Shown: positions 20,406 through 33,149 of the stretch, piece by piece | Position numbering within the stretch: the stretch's first letter is position 1 | How the letters are laid out: the number at the start of each line of letters is the position of its first letter | Assembly (NCBI GenBank): GCA_034769895.1 | Contig: CM068369.1 | Span: forward strand, 431,933,528 to 431,997,527 | Source of the DNA: Magicicada septendecula | Lineage: Eukaryota; Arthropoda; Insecta; Hemiptera; Cicadidae | Direction: 5' to 3' | DNA: 64,000 nt | Position numbers and translations under genes: made by a program | Notes under the pieces: model-generated | Databases searched by the model: none | Told to the model about the DNA's origin: nothing | Seen by the model: the letters and a program-made list of their open reading frames with translations, nothing else

Positions 20406-21966
20406 TATAACGATTCATAATAGCGTCCTATCTGAGCGTTATATGAAAGCTATAGACGGTACGAGTGTAACGCCGTAAGAAAGAGAGAGAGCGTATAATC
20501 GCAGCCATCTCACTCTAACCACGTCACCGCTACATCAGAATCCAGTTCAAACATGTTATTTTACTCAAAGCAAATTATCAGTTCAACCTGCGATAACTTC
20601 AAAAGTTATAAATATACGGCAATTCTGAAAACAGCATTGTATTCAGCAAGAAAAGCTTTATAAGTAGCCGCAATCTCAGTTAATATAATTAACAATTGAA
20701 GAAGTTATACGGATTACGCATGCCAACAGGAATAACGAGAGAATTATGCTACGTAGGAATAAGGTGTTTTCACACACACACAGATAAAGACCTAAGCAAC
20801 AATATTCTGTGGTCAGATCTTTGGAAACACATTTGCAAATACCTGTAATCAATCGATTTGCAAATACAGGAAGTACGATTTTGACAAGAATTTCTCTGCC
20901 GTTTGGAACCTGTCACGGAGTGTTAGACCGACCAGTTCGAGATTGTCAAAACTGGAAAAACGCATGATTTATTTGTACAACCAATCAGCAGCCCGTATTT
21001 AAAACTGACGCCAGCTCAAAGCGAGGGGTAGCATCACTCTTCGTTCGGTACTTAAACACACTAGACGTGTATAATTCACATACAGAAATTTTTAAATCAC
21101 GCGAAAGTGTAAATTAAGTTCTAATTCGAGTAGTCCGCAGTGTAGATGAATACATAACGTTCAATAACACTCGCTGCGTAAAACAACCGTTAATTAATTA
21201 AATAATTAATTAATTAAGCATCAGCCGTGAAGGACCTGTGCTACAGAAGGCTACAGCATCTGTAATTGCCAGGGCATCTTCAACATCATTGATCAACATC
21301 CATTCTTCTGTGCAACACCATCAAAAGGAGGACCTCTACGGATTCCTATCTTCGGTCAACGCATCAAACAGTAAGAAATAGATTCATTGATCAATGAAAT
21401 AAGCGCTAAACAAATAATAAAACAATAAACAATTTTAAAAAGACACTAAGAAAAGCACAGTTTGTATTTTAACTATAAGATTAGCTCCAATATAGTATAG
21501 GAGTGTTGAATGGAAAGTGGTGTGTAGTATTGGACGTGCAAATTATTGCAGACCTGTTCTTTAGCACTGGTTTGGGAGATAGCAATCTCTTAATCAAACC
21601 AGATAAGAGCTATAGGTCGTTTGAACGTCTTAATCATTACTTTTCACACTCACTCAGTAAATATAAATGTTAGGGTAGAATTAAGTCCTACCATTAACAA
21701 TTTAAAGATTAAAAATAATTAATTAAACGTTCATTAAATAATCAAGAAATATTAAAGTGTTATTTGTAACGATTCCCCTTGAAAACCACAATCACTGAAC
21801 GAATCCTGAGAAAGAGTGTCTCCATGCGCTGAGCTAAGCTGAAACCGTGTCATTTGTATCTGGGATTTGTTCTGGCGCCCAGGTAAAGTAATATCACGGG
21901 TAAGTAACTTTTTATCTAACATCACAAATATTAGATAATTGTGTTAAGACGAAAGGTAGCGTTGTA
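20406..21966 (+). repeat. 5' LTR of element 2 (1561 bp)
   Basis: Nearly identical to 25483-27045. It includes a palindromic TTAATTAA-rich patch around 21190-21220. No clear TGG-type primer-binding site follows; the adjacent sequence reads TTTGTCGCCGC. Confidence 0.93.
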
Positions 21967-22171
21967 TAAATTTGTCGCCGCAAATAATGGGCCCGATTAA
22001 ACTCACAAAATTATATAAATAAAGTTATATAATTTGGCGTTGCTATTACCCAAGTGATTAGTTAAATTGTAATATAAATAAATTTGAAAAGAAAGTGGAA
22101 TTCAAGGTTACAAATAACTGATAAATAATTGATAAACTAATTTGTTAAAAATAAAAATTAAATAATTAAAA
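21967..22171 (+). other. 5' leader of element 2
   Basis: Untranslated leader between the LTR and gag, A/T-rich. A primer-binding site should be at its start but is not canonical. Confidence 0.5.
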
Positions 22172-23721
22172 ATGGCTGAATCATCAGTAGTAGATATGGC
22201 AGTGACTGAGCAAATGTTTAAGCAGTTGACCACTAAAATTGAAAGTAAAATTGATGATACAAATAATAAAATTGAAAATATAGAAAGTAAAATTGAAGAA
22301 AATAATAAAAGTTTAGAAGAAAGTAATCAAAAATTAATAACTGATGTTAATAATAAAATTGAACAAACTAATAAATATTTGTCCAGTGAAATGAAACAAA
22401 TAAACGAAAATTTGTCTAGCCAAATAGAACAAAGTAGTAAAGAGGCCACGTTTAAAATAGATGAAGAAATAGCAAATTTAGCTATTAACTTAGCTGGTAA
22501 AATAGATGAGAGTAATAATAGGTTTGATAAGCATACCGAAGAGGTTAAAACTACATTAGAAGAGTTTAGAAAACAAGTAAACACTAATTTTCGCCGTCAA
22601 GACGAAAAACTAAATAAATTTAGAATGAATTACATGAAAGGTTAGAACAAAAAGTAACCCTCATTAATCAACAATTCAGCGAAGTAACAGCTGAATTAAA
22701 AACACAAACACTTCTAAATAAAGAAGAAATCCAGAATACTAGGGAAGAGTGTACCCAACTGGGTGTAAATATAAATGAAGTTAAGAAACAGGTAGAGAGT
22801 AAGGCTAACAGTGACGAAGTACATCAAAAGGTGGAACAACAGTGAAAGGTAATGCGGGAAGATCCGACTAAAGCACTGAAGTCACAGCAAACCAAAGTAG
22901 TGAGGTGTGGCGGCTATAAGGAAGAACCGGAAAACCTTGCATTTTCAGGAAACCCACATGAGAATCCTGTGGAATTCCTGAAGCTGTTTGAAGCGTATGT
23001 AACTCGTGTAAATCCACTGATGGAGGACGAGGATAAGGACATGTTAGGCCGATTTCTCAAGAATTGGGCAGGTACGTGGTGGAAAGTCATCTCGGACAGA
23101 GTCCAAACCTACTCAGACTTCAGAGAAAAATTTCTAGCTCAGTACTGGAATGTTCAGATACAAAGAAGGGTACGCGATCATCTAGAATTTGGTAAGTATC
23201 ATCCGTCAATGAATATGACAACTACCAATTATGTGCTAAATGTAATGGCGCAAGTTAAACATCTAACACCACCAATAGAAGAGAGAGACCTAGTATATAA
23301 GCTAGCACTTCATTTTTCAGAACGCACTAGAGTAGCAACCACAACTAGAGGAGTGGATACTCTAGAAAAGTTCATAATGGTTGTAGATGAGTGTCTAGAT
23401 TTAGAGAGGGACCTACAGCAGGTAAGTAATCAGCTGAGTAACTACTCTAGAGCCGATCAGCAAGAACCAACTTTCTACTCAAATAAGAGGAGAGACAATG
23501 AACGTATGAAAGAAAAAAGGTTTACCCCATATCTGGGAAATAAACCACAAAATCGACAGGAAGTGGAGGAGAAAGGTAGAAGTAGAAGTGTAGAAAATAA
23601 ACCAAATAAAGGGTATAAAGTGTGTAAAACAACTATCACCTGTACCGAGCAGCAACCGTCGACTAGTAAAATGAATACGGGAAACGGGAAGCCACTGCAG
23701 GTAGAAAAGAAACAAAACTAA
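22172..23721 (+). pseudogene. Gag of element 2 (one frameshift, one stop)
   Basis: An ancestral ORF of about 515 codons. The first part (22172-22627) is a Lys/Glu/Asn/Ile coiled coil with heptad-like KIE repeats. A frameshift near 22627 moves the frame (NELHERLEQKVTLINQQF continues the coil), and TGA at 22843-22845 interrupts it again. The open part 22852-23721 (289 codons) carries the gag fold with TWWKVISDRV and FGKYHPS, matching the WW and FGKY motifs of the element 1 Gag, then a basic Lys/Arg/Asn tail. No CCHC knuckle seen. The stop context AAC TAA AC is the same as in element 1. Confidence 0.85.
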
Positions 23722-23738
23722 ACCTACCATTACCTGCA

Positions 23739-25110
23739 GTGAAATCACCAAAGAAAACAGGTAAGAAGAATGTAGCTAATAATATAAAACAAGTGAGCGA
23801 TAGGGAGTTCTTGTTAAAAGAGGAGCAAGAAGTGGGTAGAAACCATTATCCTGAATGTCCGGAAATAATTTGTAAGATCAGTAATCTACTGGTAAGAGCG
23901 CTTATTGACACTGGCAGTGAAGTTACCTGTGTTAGCTAGAAGTTTGTAGATAATTATCAGTTGCGAAATTGTCCCAGACTACCCGTAAAACACTGCAATG
24001 TACAGGGAGCCACTGGAGCCAAAATGCAAAAGATAACTGAACAAATATATTTACCTGTCAGTATAAATGGTAACCAAACCCAAATAATAGCTCTTATAGT
24101 CCCGAAACTCATTCATGATTGTATTATTGGGGTAGATACGTTACTTGAATGGAAGGCAGAAATAAATTTTAAAAGAAATACCATTACGATGGAAATAAAT
24201 ACAAATAAAATAAATGTAGGTATTAAAGAATATAAGCATTGGAAGTCGGTAAGTATAGTAAAGAACTGTAAGCAGCTAAAGTCATTTCTAGGTTTAGCTA
24301 ACTACTATCAGAAGTTTACAAGTAAATACGCGGAAAGTACTGTTCCATTGTTAAAGTTGTTAAGTAAAGGGATTAAATGGAAGTGGACTAAGGACCACGA
24401 TGAAGCACTGCAACAAGTGAAAAATCTTTTTATAAATACTGTTGTATTAAATCATCCAAGGATAGGAGAAAGATTTTATTTGCACACAGACGCCAGCAAT
24501 ATTGCTATTGGAGCACACTTGTATCGGATCGATGAGAAGGGCCAAAAAGCGGTATTAGGATTTGTAAGTCGCACACTTAAAGGGGCAGAATTAACCTATT
24601 TTACGACAGAAAAAGAGCTATTAGCGATAGTGCATAGCCTGTCAAAGTTTAGAAGTTATATTCTGGGTGCTAAACTTACTATAATCACCGACAATAAGGC
24701 GTTAGTATTTTTATTAAAGTGTAAATTGCTAGGTGCTCGTCTAACTCGTTGGATCTTGGCTATACAAGAGTATCAATTTGATATACAGTATTGCAAAGCG
24801 AAAGACAACTTCGTAGCAGATGTACTCAGTAGAAATCCACCATCAGAAAACAACATGGAAACAGATAATATTAAATGTAGTAGCAATGATATTGGTATTT
24901 ACGCGGTAAAACATAACAAAACCTGAAGTAGTTAGATGACTTAAGGAAATAGGGACTCATCAACAACAAGACCCTAGGATTAGTGTAGCTTGGAGGAGTG
25001 CAGTTACCAACACCAAACCACGATTTTCTATATATGGAGGTAAGCTATATGAGCTATGTTCCCATAGGAGGAAGAATAACAAAATATTGACCCATAAAGA
25101 AATAATAATT
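23739..25110 (+). pseudogene. Pol remnant of element 2: protease, partial RT/RNase H, no integrase
   Basis: In the -1 frame relative to gag. Protease: LIDTGSEVTCVS, then an in-frame TAG (23937-23939), continuing to the flap region IIGVDTLLEW. The next residues jump straight to the RT thumb (KSFLGLANYYQKF), so RT motifs A to C are deleted. RNase H is present (LHTDASNIAIGAHLY, TTEKELLAIVHSL, ITDNKALVFL, ADVLSRNPP) to the stop at 24926. Past it, degraded pre-integrase sequence (GTHQQQDPR, IYGGKLYELC) runs to about 25110 and ends before the zinc-binding domain. It cannot reverse transcribe or integrate by itself. Confidence 0.85.
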
Positions 25111-25471
25111 TGAGCCATAAGGTATGAGAGTCAAACCTGGTCAAATAAAATAAATAAATAATTGTTTTGAATTAAGGTCTATGATAATAATAATCAATTT
25201 TATTTAAATAAATGTTAGTGTTGTTATTTAAATTTTTGACATTAATTAATCCAAAATGATGATTAAAAATGATCATATAAATTTCAATATACCATGTTAG
25301 GTTAAGCAACATTGTAATCTTTAGTTATCAGATAGATGTAAGCAACATTGTAGTAGTGCAAGTTTTGTGCGGAAAAAAGTGCTAAAGTAAATGTGCAAAT
25401 TTTTAATAAGTGTAAAACTGTACATTAAAAAAAAATTAATGATTTAAATAATCAATTTTTTTTTATATTGA
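25111..25471 (+). other. 3' untranslated region of element 2
   Basis: AT-rich; two short direct repeats of AAGCAACATTGTA near 25305 and 25340. No coding sequence. Confidence 0.5.
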
Positions 25472-25482
25472 GTGGGGGTATA
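25472..25482 (+). promoter_or_regulatory. Polypurine tract of element 2
   Basis: AGTGGGGG directly before the 3' LTR, the primer for plus-strand DNA synthesis. Confidence 0.65.
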
Positions 25483-27045
25483 TATAACGATTCATAATAG
25501 CGTCCTATCTGAGCGTTATATGAAAGCTATAGACGGTACGAGTGTAACGCTGTAAGAAAGAGAGAGAGCGTATAATTGCAGCCATCTCACTCTAACCACG
25601 TTACCGCTACATCAGAATCCAGTTCAAACATGTTATTTTACTCAAAGCAAATTATCAGTTCAACCTGCGATAACTTCAAACGTTATAAATATACGGCAAT
25701 TCTGAAAACAGCATTGTATTCAGCAAGAAAAGCTTTATAAGTAGCCGCAATCTCAGTTAATATAATTAACAATTGAAGAAGTTATACGGATGACGCATGC
25801 CAACAGGAATAACGAGAGAATTATGCTACGTAGGAATAAGGTGTTTTCACACACACACAGATAAAGACCTAAGCAACAATATTCTGTGGTCAGATCTTTG
25901 GAAACACATTTGCAAATACCTGTAATCAATCGATTTGCAAATACAGGAAGTACGATTTTGACAAGAATTTCTCTGCCGTTTGGAACCTGTCACGGAGTGT
26001 TAGACCGACCAGTTCGAGATTGTCAAAACTGGAAAAACGCATGATTTATTTGTACAACCAATCAGCAGCCCGTATTTAAAACTGACGCCAGCTCAAAGCG
26101 AGGGGTAGCATCACTCTTCGTTCGGTACTTAAACACACTAGACGTGTATAATTCACATACAGAAATTTTTAAATCATGCGAAAGTGTAAATTAAGTTCTA
26201 ATTCGAGAAGTAGTCCGCAGTGTAGATGAATACATAACGTTCAATAACACTCGCTGCGTAAAACAACCGTTAATTAATTAAATAATTAATTAATTAAACA
26301 TCAGCCGTGAAGGACCTGTGCTACAGAAGGCTACAGCATCTGTAATTGCCAGGGCATCTTCAACATCATTGATCAACATCCATTCTTCTGTGCAACACCA
26401 TCAAAAGGAGGACCTCTACGGATTCCTATCTTCGGTCAACGCATCAAACAGTAAGAAATAGATTCATTGATCAATGAAATAAGCGCTAAACAAATAATAA
26501 AACAATAAACAATTTTAAAAAGACACTAAGAAAAGCACACTTTGTATTTTAACTATAAGATTAGCTCTAATATAGTATAGGAGTGTTGAATGGAAAGTGG
26601 TGTGTAGTATTGGACGTGCAAATTATTGCAGACCTGTTCTTTAGCACTGGTTTGGGAGATAGCAATCTCTTAATCAAACCAGATAAGAGCTATAGGTCGT
26701 TTGAACGTCTTAATCATTACTTTTCACACTCACTCAGTAAATATAAGTGTTAGGGTAGAATTAAGTCCTACCATTAACAATTTAAAGATTAAAAATAATT
26801 AATTAAACGTTCATTAAATAATCAAGAAATATTAAAGTGTTATTTGTAACGATTCCCCTTGAAAACCACAATCACTGAACGAATCCTGAGAAAGAGTGTC
26901 TCCATGCGCTGAGCTAAGCTGAAACCGTGTCATTTGTATCTGGGATTTGTTCTGGCGCCCAGGTAAAGTAATATAACGGGTAAGTAACTTTTTATCTAAC
27001 ATCACAAATATTAGATAATTGTGTTAGACGAAAGGTAGTGTTGTA
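25483..27045 (+). repeat. 3' LTR of element 2 (1563 bp)
   Basis: Partner of 20406-21966. It carries a 3-bp insertion near 26207 and scattered substitutions relative to it, and is followed by ATAT, which merges with an (AT)n run. Confidence 0.93.
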
Positions 27046-27049
27046 ATAT

Positions 27050-29291
27050 ATATATATATATATATATCTGGTGGGATAGATGAGTAACCCACACATTTTG
27101 GGGAATATGAATTCTAAAACGATTTTTGATGATTTCTTCATGAGCATACCGACACTGGAGCTGGGTTCATTATGAATTACTGTTATCACACTTTACAAGG
27201 GGGGTTAAGAATGTATAACTGTATAGTAGCATCCAATGCATTGGTACTGAATCGATCTCAACGAAATAATTCTCTAATATCTTGTTATAATTGGTGTATA
27301 AATGATATCTTGTAAATAATTGCATATAATATCTCTATTGCATATCTCTAAACATGTTAGTCAATGGATTAACTATTTGCATGTGTTGCAACTGAAGGAA
27401 TTAATAACAGCTTTAAAGAGTATAATTGTTATACAATCTCAAATTTATATTTTTATAAATTTATAAAAGAAAGAAACACCAATAAATAAGAAACTTGTTA
27501 TTGTTATATGAGTATTTCATTCTGCAAGTCCTGTCACCACAACCAGTAGACATGTTTCAAATGGTAGCTTGGGTTCCAGCACATTTTATGCTTCCTCTAG
27601 GTTGAGTGCCTAGTCTTAAATATTAAGTTACCCCCTCCTCAAAAAAAAAAGAAAAATTTAAAAAATAAAAATAAAATAATAATAACAAAAAACTTACACA
27701 AAATTGGGGAGGTTTCACAATTTTCAATTCTATTATGATATAGCATGTGAAACATTTCAGAATATTTCTTATGAGTTATGTGTTTCGTTTCACAGCTTTA
27801 CTTACAACATTTTTTCCATGGTTCCTCTCTGTTAAACATCAAGGAATAGTAGCTATGTAGATTTTTTTGCTTACAATCAATTAACCATTTATATTTATTG
27901 TACCAAACTTTGATATTTTTTTAAAAACTTATCCATCTTTCGGTGACAGATCTAAAGGTGGATGAGATATTTTTGACTTGAGCAATACCTTATGCTTTAA
28001 ATATAATGTGCTGATTTCGTATTTTTTAAAAATTCTAGTGAATCAACGGTGTTTTTCAAATTCTTCAAATACTTCTGTGATAGAACTGGTACTAGCGGTA
28101 TTCAATATTCACTTTGTTCCTTTAAACAGATTTAACAGTATATTAAAACAGTTACAGGATGTCACTTAAAATTATAAGTGAATAATATTCTAAGGGTACA
28201 ATCTGCTACAGTTTTGCATTTATTTTTCAATAAACAGCCATTTATCCATTATACAAATGTTTCAATAAGCCTTTACAAAGGACTAAATTACAAATTATTC
28301 ATAACTATTACAAAACGTTTCTTAACACCAGCTTGTCTAATTCAGAGAGTCCAACTGGTAAGACAACTGTCGCATCTATCTACACCTACATATACACCTA
28401 CAAAACACTATATTTTAATTATTGGGGGGGGGGTAAAAATGTTATTTTGGGGTTACAGCGGACTGATATAAAATCTTCTTTATGTCGAAGTCATAAAATG
28501 GGATTTACAAGATTGCATTAAATGAACACCTGAAGTAATGAAGACTCCCCCATATATTTCACTCTTTTTACTTCTTTTATCTTAGGCCTATATCAATTTT
28601 TAATACACAATACAAACAAATGGTGCAGTTTTTAATGTACAGCTGAATAATGTGTTTATAAATGACAGAATATCTGTATTGAAAATAAAAAAACATATCT
28701 AACACAGTGTGTGTGTGTTACATTTCCTGAAAGGTACCCATTATTTTAAATCAGTTAAAACTACTCAAGGTAGTTAAAAATATTTGAAACTTCCTACCTG
28801 GCAATTGGTACTACTGTATAATCAGAACGTGCCCCTACTATTTATTCTGGTGTGGTGCAAAGTACATTTCCAACCCTTTCTATCAATAAGCATTTATTTT
28901 GATCTAAATTAATATAAGAAGTTACTGGCCATTATGTTACTGCTGCTTAGTTTTGAAAGAACTCAATCAAAATATAAGCTTAAATTTATATTTTATTTTG
29001 TTTTTTTTAACATATTAGAAACAAATACAATGGATGGATGAAAGTGCCTTGGGTTACTCCACCAATGTAATTCATCTATCTCTGCTCTGGGCTGGAGCTG
29101 CTTTTGATCAAATATCTTGCACCTTGCAGATACTGTCTTTGCACCCATCAGCTCTTATTACACTATCTCTTCAACTATCCTCAGGTATTCTTCTATGTTA
29201 CATGTTGACTCATGTTCTCTTGTACAATTCCTTAATCTAAAACACGGATTAGCCACTTCATTCCTGAACCTAATGTAGATTAGAAAGTTAA
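27050..29291. other. Intergenic, nothing recognised
   Basis: AT-rich; an (AT)n run at the start and a G-run near 28423-28432. Several short ORFs look fortuitous. A GC-richer patch at 29158-29265 could encode 36 residues ending LRIVEEIV on the minus strand behind a TTAG|G acceptor-like site. I cannot support it as an exon. Confidence 0.45.
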
Positions 29292-29299
29292 GGATACAC

Positions 29300-32200
29300 C
29301 AGGCCCCCCACATCAATCTGTAGGCCCCGTTGCCAGCTGTTATGATGGGCCCCTCCCCCACCTCACATAATAAAAAATAATCTTTGTGGGAATCGTTGTC
29401 CCTTTTCCACTGTTTAGTTTGAACAGAGACATTTTGAAGCATTTTCCACAGTTTAATCCTAAAACATACTCCATGTAGGTTTATAAGAGTGACATATACG
29501 ATATACCACATAATAAGCAAGACATTTAGGTAAAAAAGTATTGAATAAACAAAAATAAACATTTGGTTAATAAACATAGTAACTAGTATCATACAGTTTT
29601 AATATCCGGAAAATCAAAATGTTATTTGTATATGTACAATTCTACAATTGACATTTCATTAAAAGTCAAAGCAATTGATTAAAATAGAATTCAAACTTTA
29701 ATAATACTTAATAGAAAAAGTATGTGTCCATCTTGAAAAACAAACATGAATCAATTATTTTACATTTTTCTTGCTTTCATCATGGAGAATGTATCAATTA
29801 CATCTCTTGAAGTCAATGCTTGAAGCAAGACGGTTTTCAATGGCCAATACAGCCAGCGAGTTAAGTCGTTCTTGGCTCATTGATGAGCGTTGCCATGTCT
29901 TCAATACGTTTCCAAGCTTACTGAATGCTCTTTCTGCTGATGCAACTGTTACTGGAATCGTACACAAAATTCTGAGGGCAATACAAACATTCATAAAAAC
30001 TGGTTCCAATTGTTTTTCATACATTGAGTTAAGTAATTGTAACGGGTTATTTTGAGAATTTGGCAAAACCTGAAACACTGTGTTTGAAATATGTTTTAGA
30101 TGTAAAATCTCATCACAAAAGTTCACTGATAAATCGTTTTTGTAAGTGCTGACTAGTTTTGTAGCCTTACATTTCAAATCACTTTCTTCTAATGAGTTGA
30201 ATTTAAGAATTGGACTGAAAAGTTCAGTCAGTGAATTGGTTGCTTCAAATCTTGTTTTAAGGTGATATAAAATAAAATCCAAAGCTCTGTAAACTGTTAG
30301 TTTTAAAATTTTCTTCTACGGTATTAACTAGGGTTTCTGATGAAGGAGGACGACTTCTTTTTTTCGGATTCGGAAATGAAGATGGTATTTTCACTGTTTG
30401 CGCTACTAAGCGTGACTTGATGATTTCTGTCCACGAGTCTCTGCATGTCCTCATGTAAGTCATTTATCAGTTTGACCTGGACATCCAGAGAAATCTCTTG
30501 AGACTGAATTATTACACTTCTTTCATTAATGCAGCCCAACACCTTAAACCAAAAGACTGTCATACAGAGGCCTTGAAAAAAAGAAAATTTTTCTTTAGAC
30601 CTATAACTTTGTTATACGCTTTTGGTTCGAGGCTTGACTTCAACTCACTTAATACTCGCTCCAAGGCCTTTAATACTCCTGGATAGTGCTTTGCGACTGG
30701 AACCACGGCCTCAAATCGCTCATACCATCTTGTTTGTGATTGCTTTTTTAGGGAAAGTGCCACTTCAGTTGTCAAAATGTTCCATCTTGCTGGGCTATGT
30801 GAAAAAAAGGAATACATTGTTTCCAAATTTCCAAAGAAATTTATAACCTCTGGGCACATTTTAGCTGCATCAACTCCTATTCTGTTTAAGGAGTGAGCTC
30901 AGTATGGAGAATAAAATGCTACATCATTTTTTTCTAATAGTCTTGTTTTTACGCCTTTGACTTTTCCACACATATTTGACCCTCCATCGTACCCTTGAGC
31001 CTTACAGTCCTCAAGAAGGATATTATTTTCTGCTAAAACAGTTACAATCTCATTAGTAATATCTTCTCCAGTTTTTTTGTTTAAGTTTAGAAACTTAACA
31101 AATCTTTTTTATTTCGTATTGCCTTGTGTATTTATTTTGAGTGACATATCTCAAAATAAATACGTTCTGTTCTTGATGCGACACATCAGGAGTTGCATCA
31201 ACGATCATCCCATAGTAAATCGCTTCTTGTCTTTCTTCAAGTATAACTTTAAACACTTTTACACCGCAAAGTGAAATGAACTCATTCTGACTCATCCAAG
31301 ATAAGTAGTGAGCTTGACCTTTCATGTTTTTTCCTTGTAATTGAAGAGTTTTTACCTTAGCCAAGTGGTCTCTTGTAATTTCATCGTATTTTCCTATTAA
31401 TTCCAAGGTTCCGAGAAAGTTTCCATTATTTACATCACCAATCGATATATTATTCCCTTGGAAAGGCAACCCCCTTGATGCTAAAAACAGTGTTACGTCC
31501 AAAATTCTTTGTAATATTGCCTTCCATTTTTCTGCTTCATTTAAAATTTGTTTTTGAAGACTACTATCAATACCTTTGCAATTAATTGATTGTTGGAGGG
31601 ATTTCCATTGACAATAGCACTTTCGATGTTCACCGCTGTTTTCATGTTCGGGAAGTTTGTTATACAACATTTTCCACGCAAATTGAGCTGGAGAAAACCC
31701 CGTTTGCCAATTTGCTTCGTTTTGGGGTAGTAGCAAACAGAGTACATGCAAGGCAATGAAGCGTCTGTTTTGAAGAGCTCCAGATTAACCAATCTCTGGG
31801 GTACTGCTCTCGATTGTTTGCAGATTTAGAATTGAGAAGAGTTAGGGAACAGTTTTCCTGTTTTGTCCCTCGGGAATGTCTTATCCTGCTTAAATAATTC
31901 CTCAACTTTAATATTATTCTGAGAGACAATATTCTGCCGGTTAATGTCATTAATTATTTCTGGCCATGTACCTGGATCAGTAAAATCTAAGACTTTGTTA
32001 TCATTGTTACAAATCTCACCAGTCCCGTTGTCACTTTGACAATTATTATTCTTATTTACAGAGTCTAAAATTTTTCCTACCTGGAGCACAGGGGAAGTCT
32101 TGTCTGTATCGTCATTAGTTTTGGTCGGTTCACTTGACACCATCAACGTATCAGAATCATTTGTCTTACAGGGAGGTAAACTTTCACTTTCAATATTTCC

Positions 32201-32890
32201 ATCTTCAACAGAGAAAGGATGGTCATCACTGTCGTCACTCTTTTTAAAAAACTTTGTAATACTCTGTCGTCCTACAGCACCTGTTGCTTCTTTCATTGCT
32301 TTCAACTTTCGTTTTTGAGCTCCAGATTTATGCTTGAAATTACTCGTAGTAGAAGTAGTAGACATAACTAAACTCACTATAAAACACAATAATAATAATA
32401 AACTTTCACACTTAGGACTTCAAAATAATACAATTAATAACTGAAATCGAAAAAAATAAAAAACTAGTAACCCACTGCTTAACGCAAAAACAATCTCGCA
32501 CAAACTGACAAACAAAGCATATGATTCCAACATCTGATTTGGGCATGCGCACTGTTGCATTGACCTTGAGCCGTGTCTACACTCTACACCAGGGTTTGGT
32601 AGAGAATGATGCCACGCGTCATACTCAATGACTGTTAGCAGCTAGTGGCGCTTGGTGACAGTTTCTGGTGTTGAAATTGCAGAGTCGATAATTTCAAACA
32701 CAGTGGTACTACAACTACCTACTTAGTTGTTTTAGTTAAGGGATTTTTACATTTTAATTTGACATGTGAAAAAGTTATTTTCAGCATCGTCGCCAGTATT
32801 ATGAATTTTGTTTTTTTAATCACATTTTTTTTGCTCCTTTACGGGCCCCGTTTCCATGGCAACGGCAGCACCGCCTATGTGGGGGCCCTG
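29300..32890 (-). mobile_element. hAT-type DNA transposon, decayed
   Basis: 3.59 kb, bounded by short TIRs (CAGG[C/G]CCCCCACAT at 29300-29313, inverted at 32877-32890) and imperfect 8-bp duplications GGATACAC (29292-29299) and GGATAAGC (32891-32898), matching in 6 of 8. An 8-bp target site and a CAGG start are hAT hallmarks. The enclosed minus-strand transposase is of the ZMYM1/TTF-finger type and is broken in several places. Confidence 0.88.
29794..32365 (-). pseudogene. hAT transposase (ZMYM1-like: TTF zinc finger, DUF4371, hAT dimerisation)
   Basis: Read from ATG near 32365. A basic start (HKSGAQKRKLKAMK) is followed by an acidic linker to about 31830. A frame change leads to the TTF-type finger (YPRDWLIWSS, LHCLACTLF). 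Another change near 31700 leads to FSPAQFAWKML and the DUF4371 block (FLGTLELIGKYDEITRDHL; YYGMIVDATPDVSHQEQ), closed by a stop near 31095. Then come the CKAQGYDGGSNMCG motif (about 30980-31020), KKQSQTRWYERFEAVVP, and the C-terminal hAT dimerisation region (LCTIPVTVASAERAFSKL) ending at 29794. At least five frame breaks or stops make it a clear pseudogene. The first Met of the longest ORF (32389) is probably upstream of the true start. Confidence 0.85.
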
Positions 32891-33149
32891 GGATAAGCTG
32901 CACGAAAGTCTTGTTATCCTCTTTTCATTTTGACTCTATCCTTTTCAAAGAACTGTGATTATGAAAAACACTTAAATTTATAACTCCAAAGCTTCTTATA
33001 AATTTTAAGCTTAGTTACCACTTTTCACCTTATTTAAGTATCTGATTAATTTTCCTCTAGTTTTAAACTGACAAAGTATGCACCAAAGCATCTGGCTGCT
33101 GTTCTGCTCCTGTCTCCCTCCTCATCGGTGCCTTTACTGTTAGTTACTG

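Larger units (their letters stand above)
20406..27045 (+). mobile_element. Element 2: Gypsy-type LTR retrotransposon, internally deleted
   Basis: 6.64 kb, plus orientation. LTRs are 20406-21966 and 25483-27045, flanked by ATAT at 20402-20405 and 27046-27049. LTRs start TATAACG and end GTTGTA, and I counted about 13 substitutions and two small indels between them (roughly 0.9%). The interior has a gag with one frameshift and one stop, and a pol lacking most of the RT and all of the integrase. Young LTRs on a defective body indicate a non-autonomous copy moved by another element's proteins, or very recent damage. Confidence 0.93.

Noticed and set aside
29158..29265. Minus-strand 36-residue exon ending LRIVEEIV
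   Set aside because: It is short, has only an acceptor-like site and no recognisable homologue; the longer ORF containing it runs into the hAT TIR.
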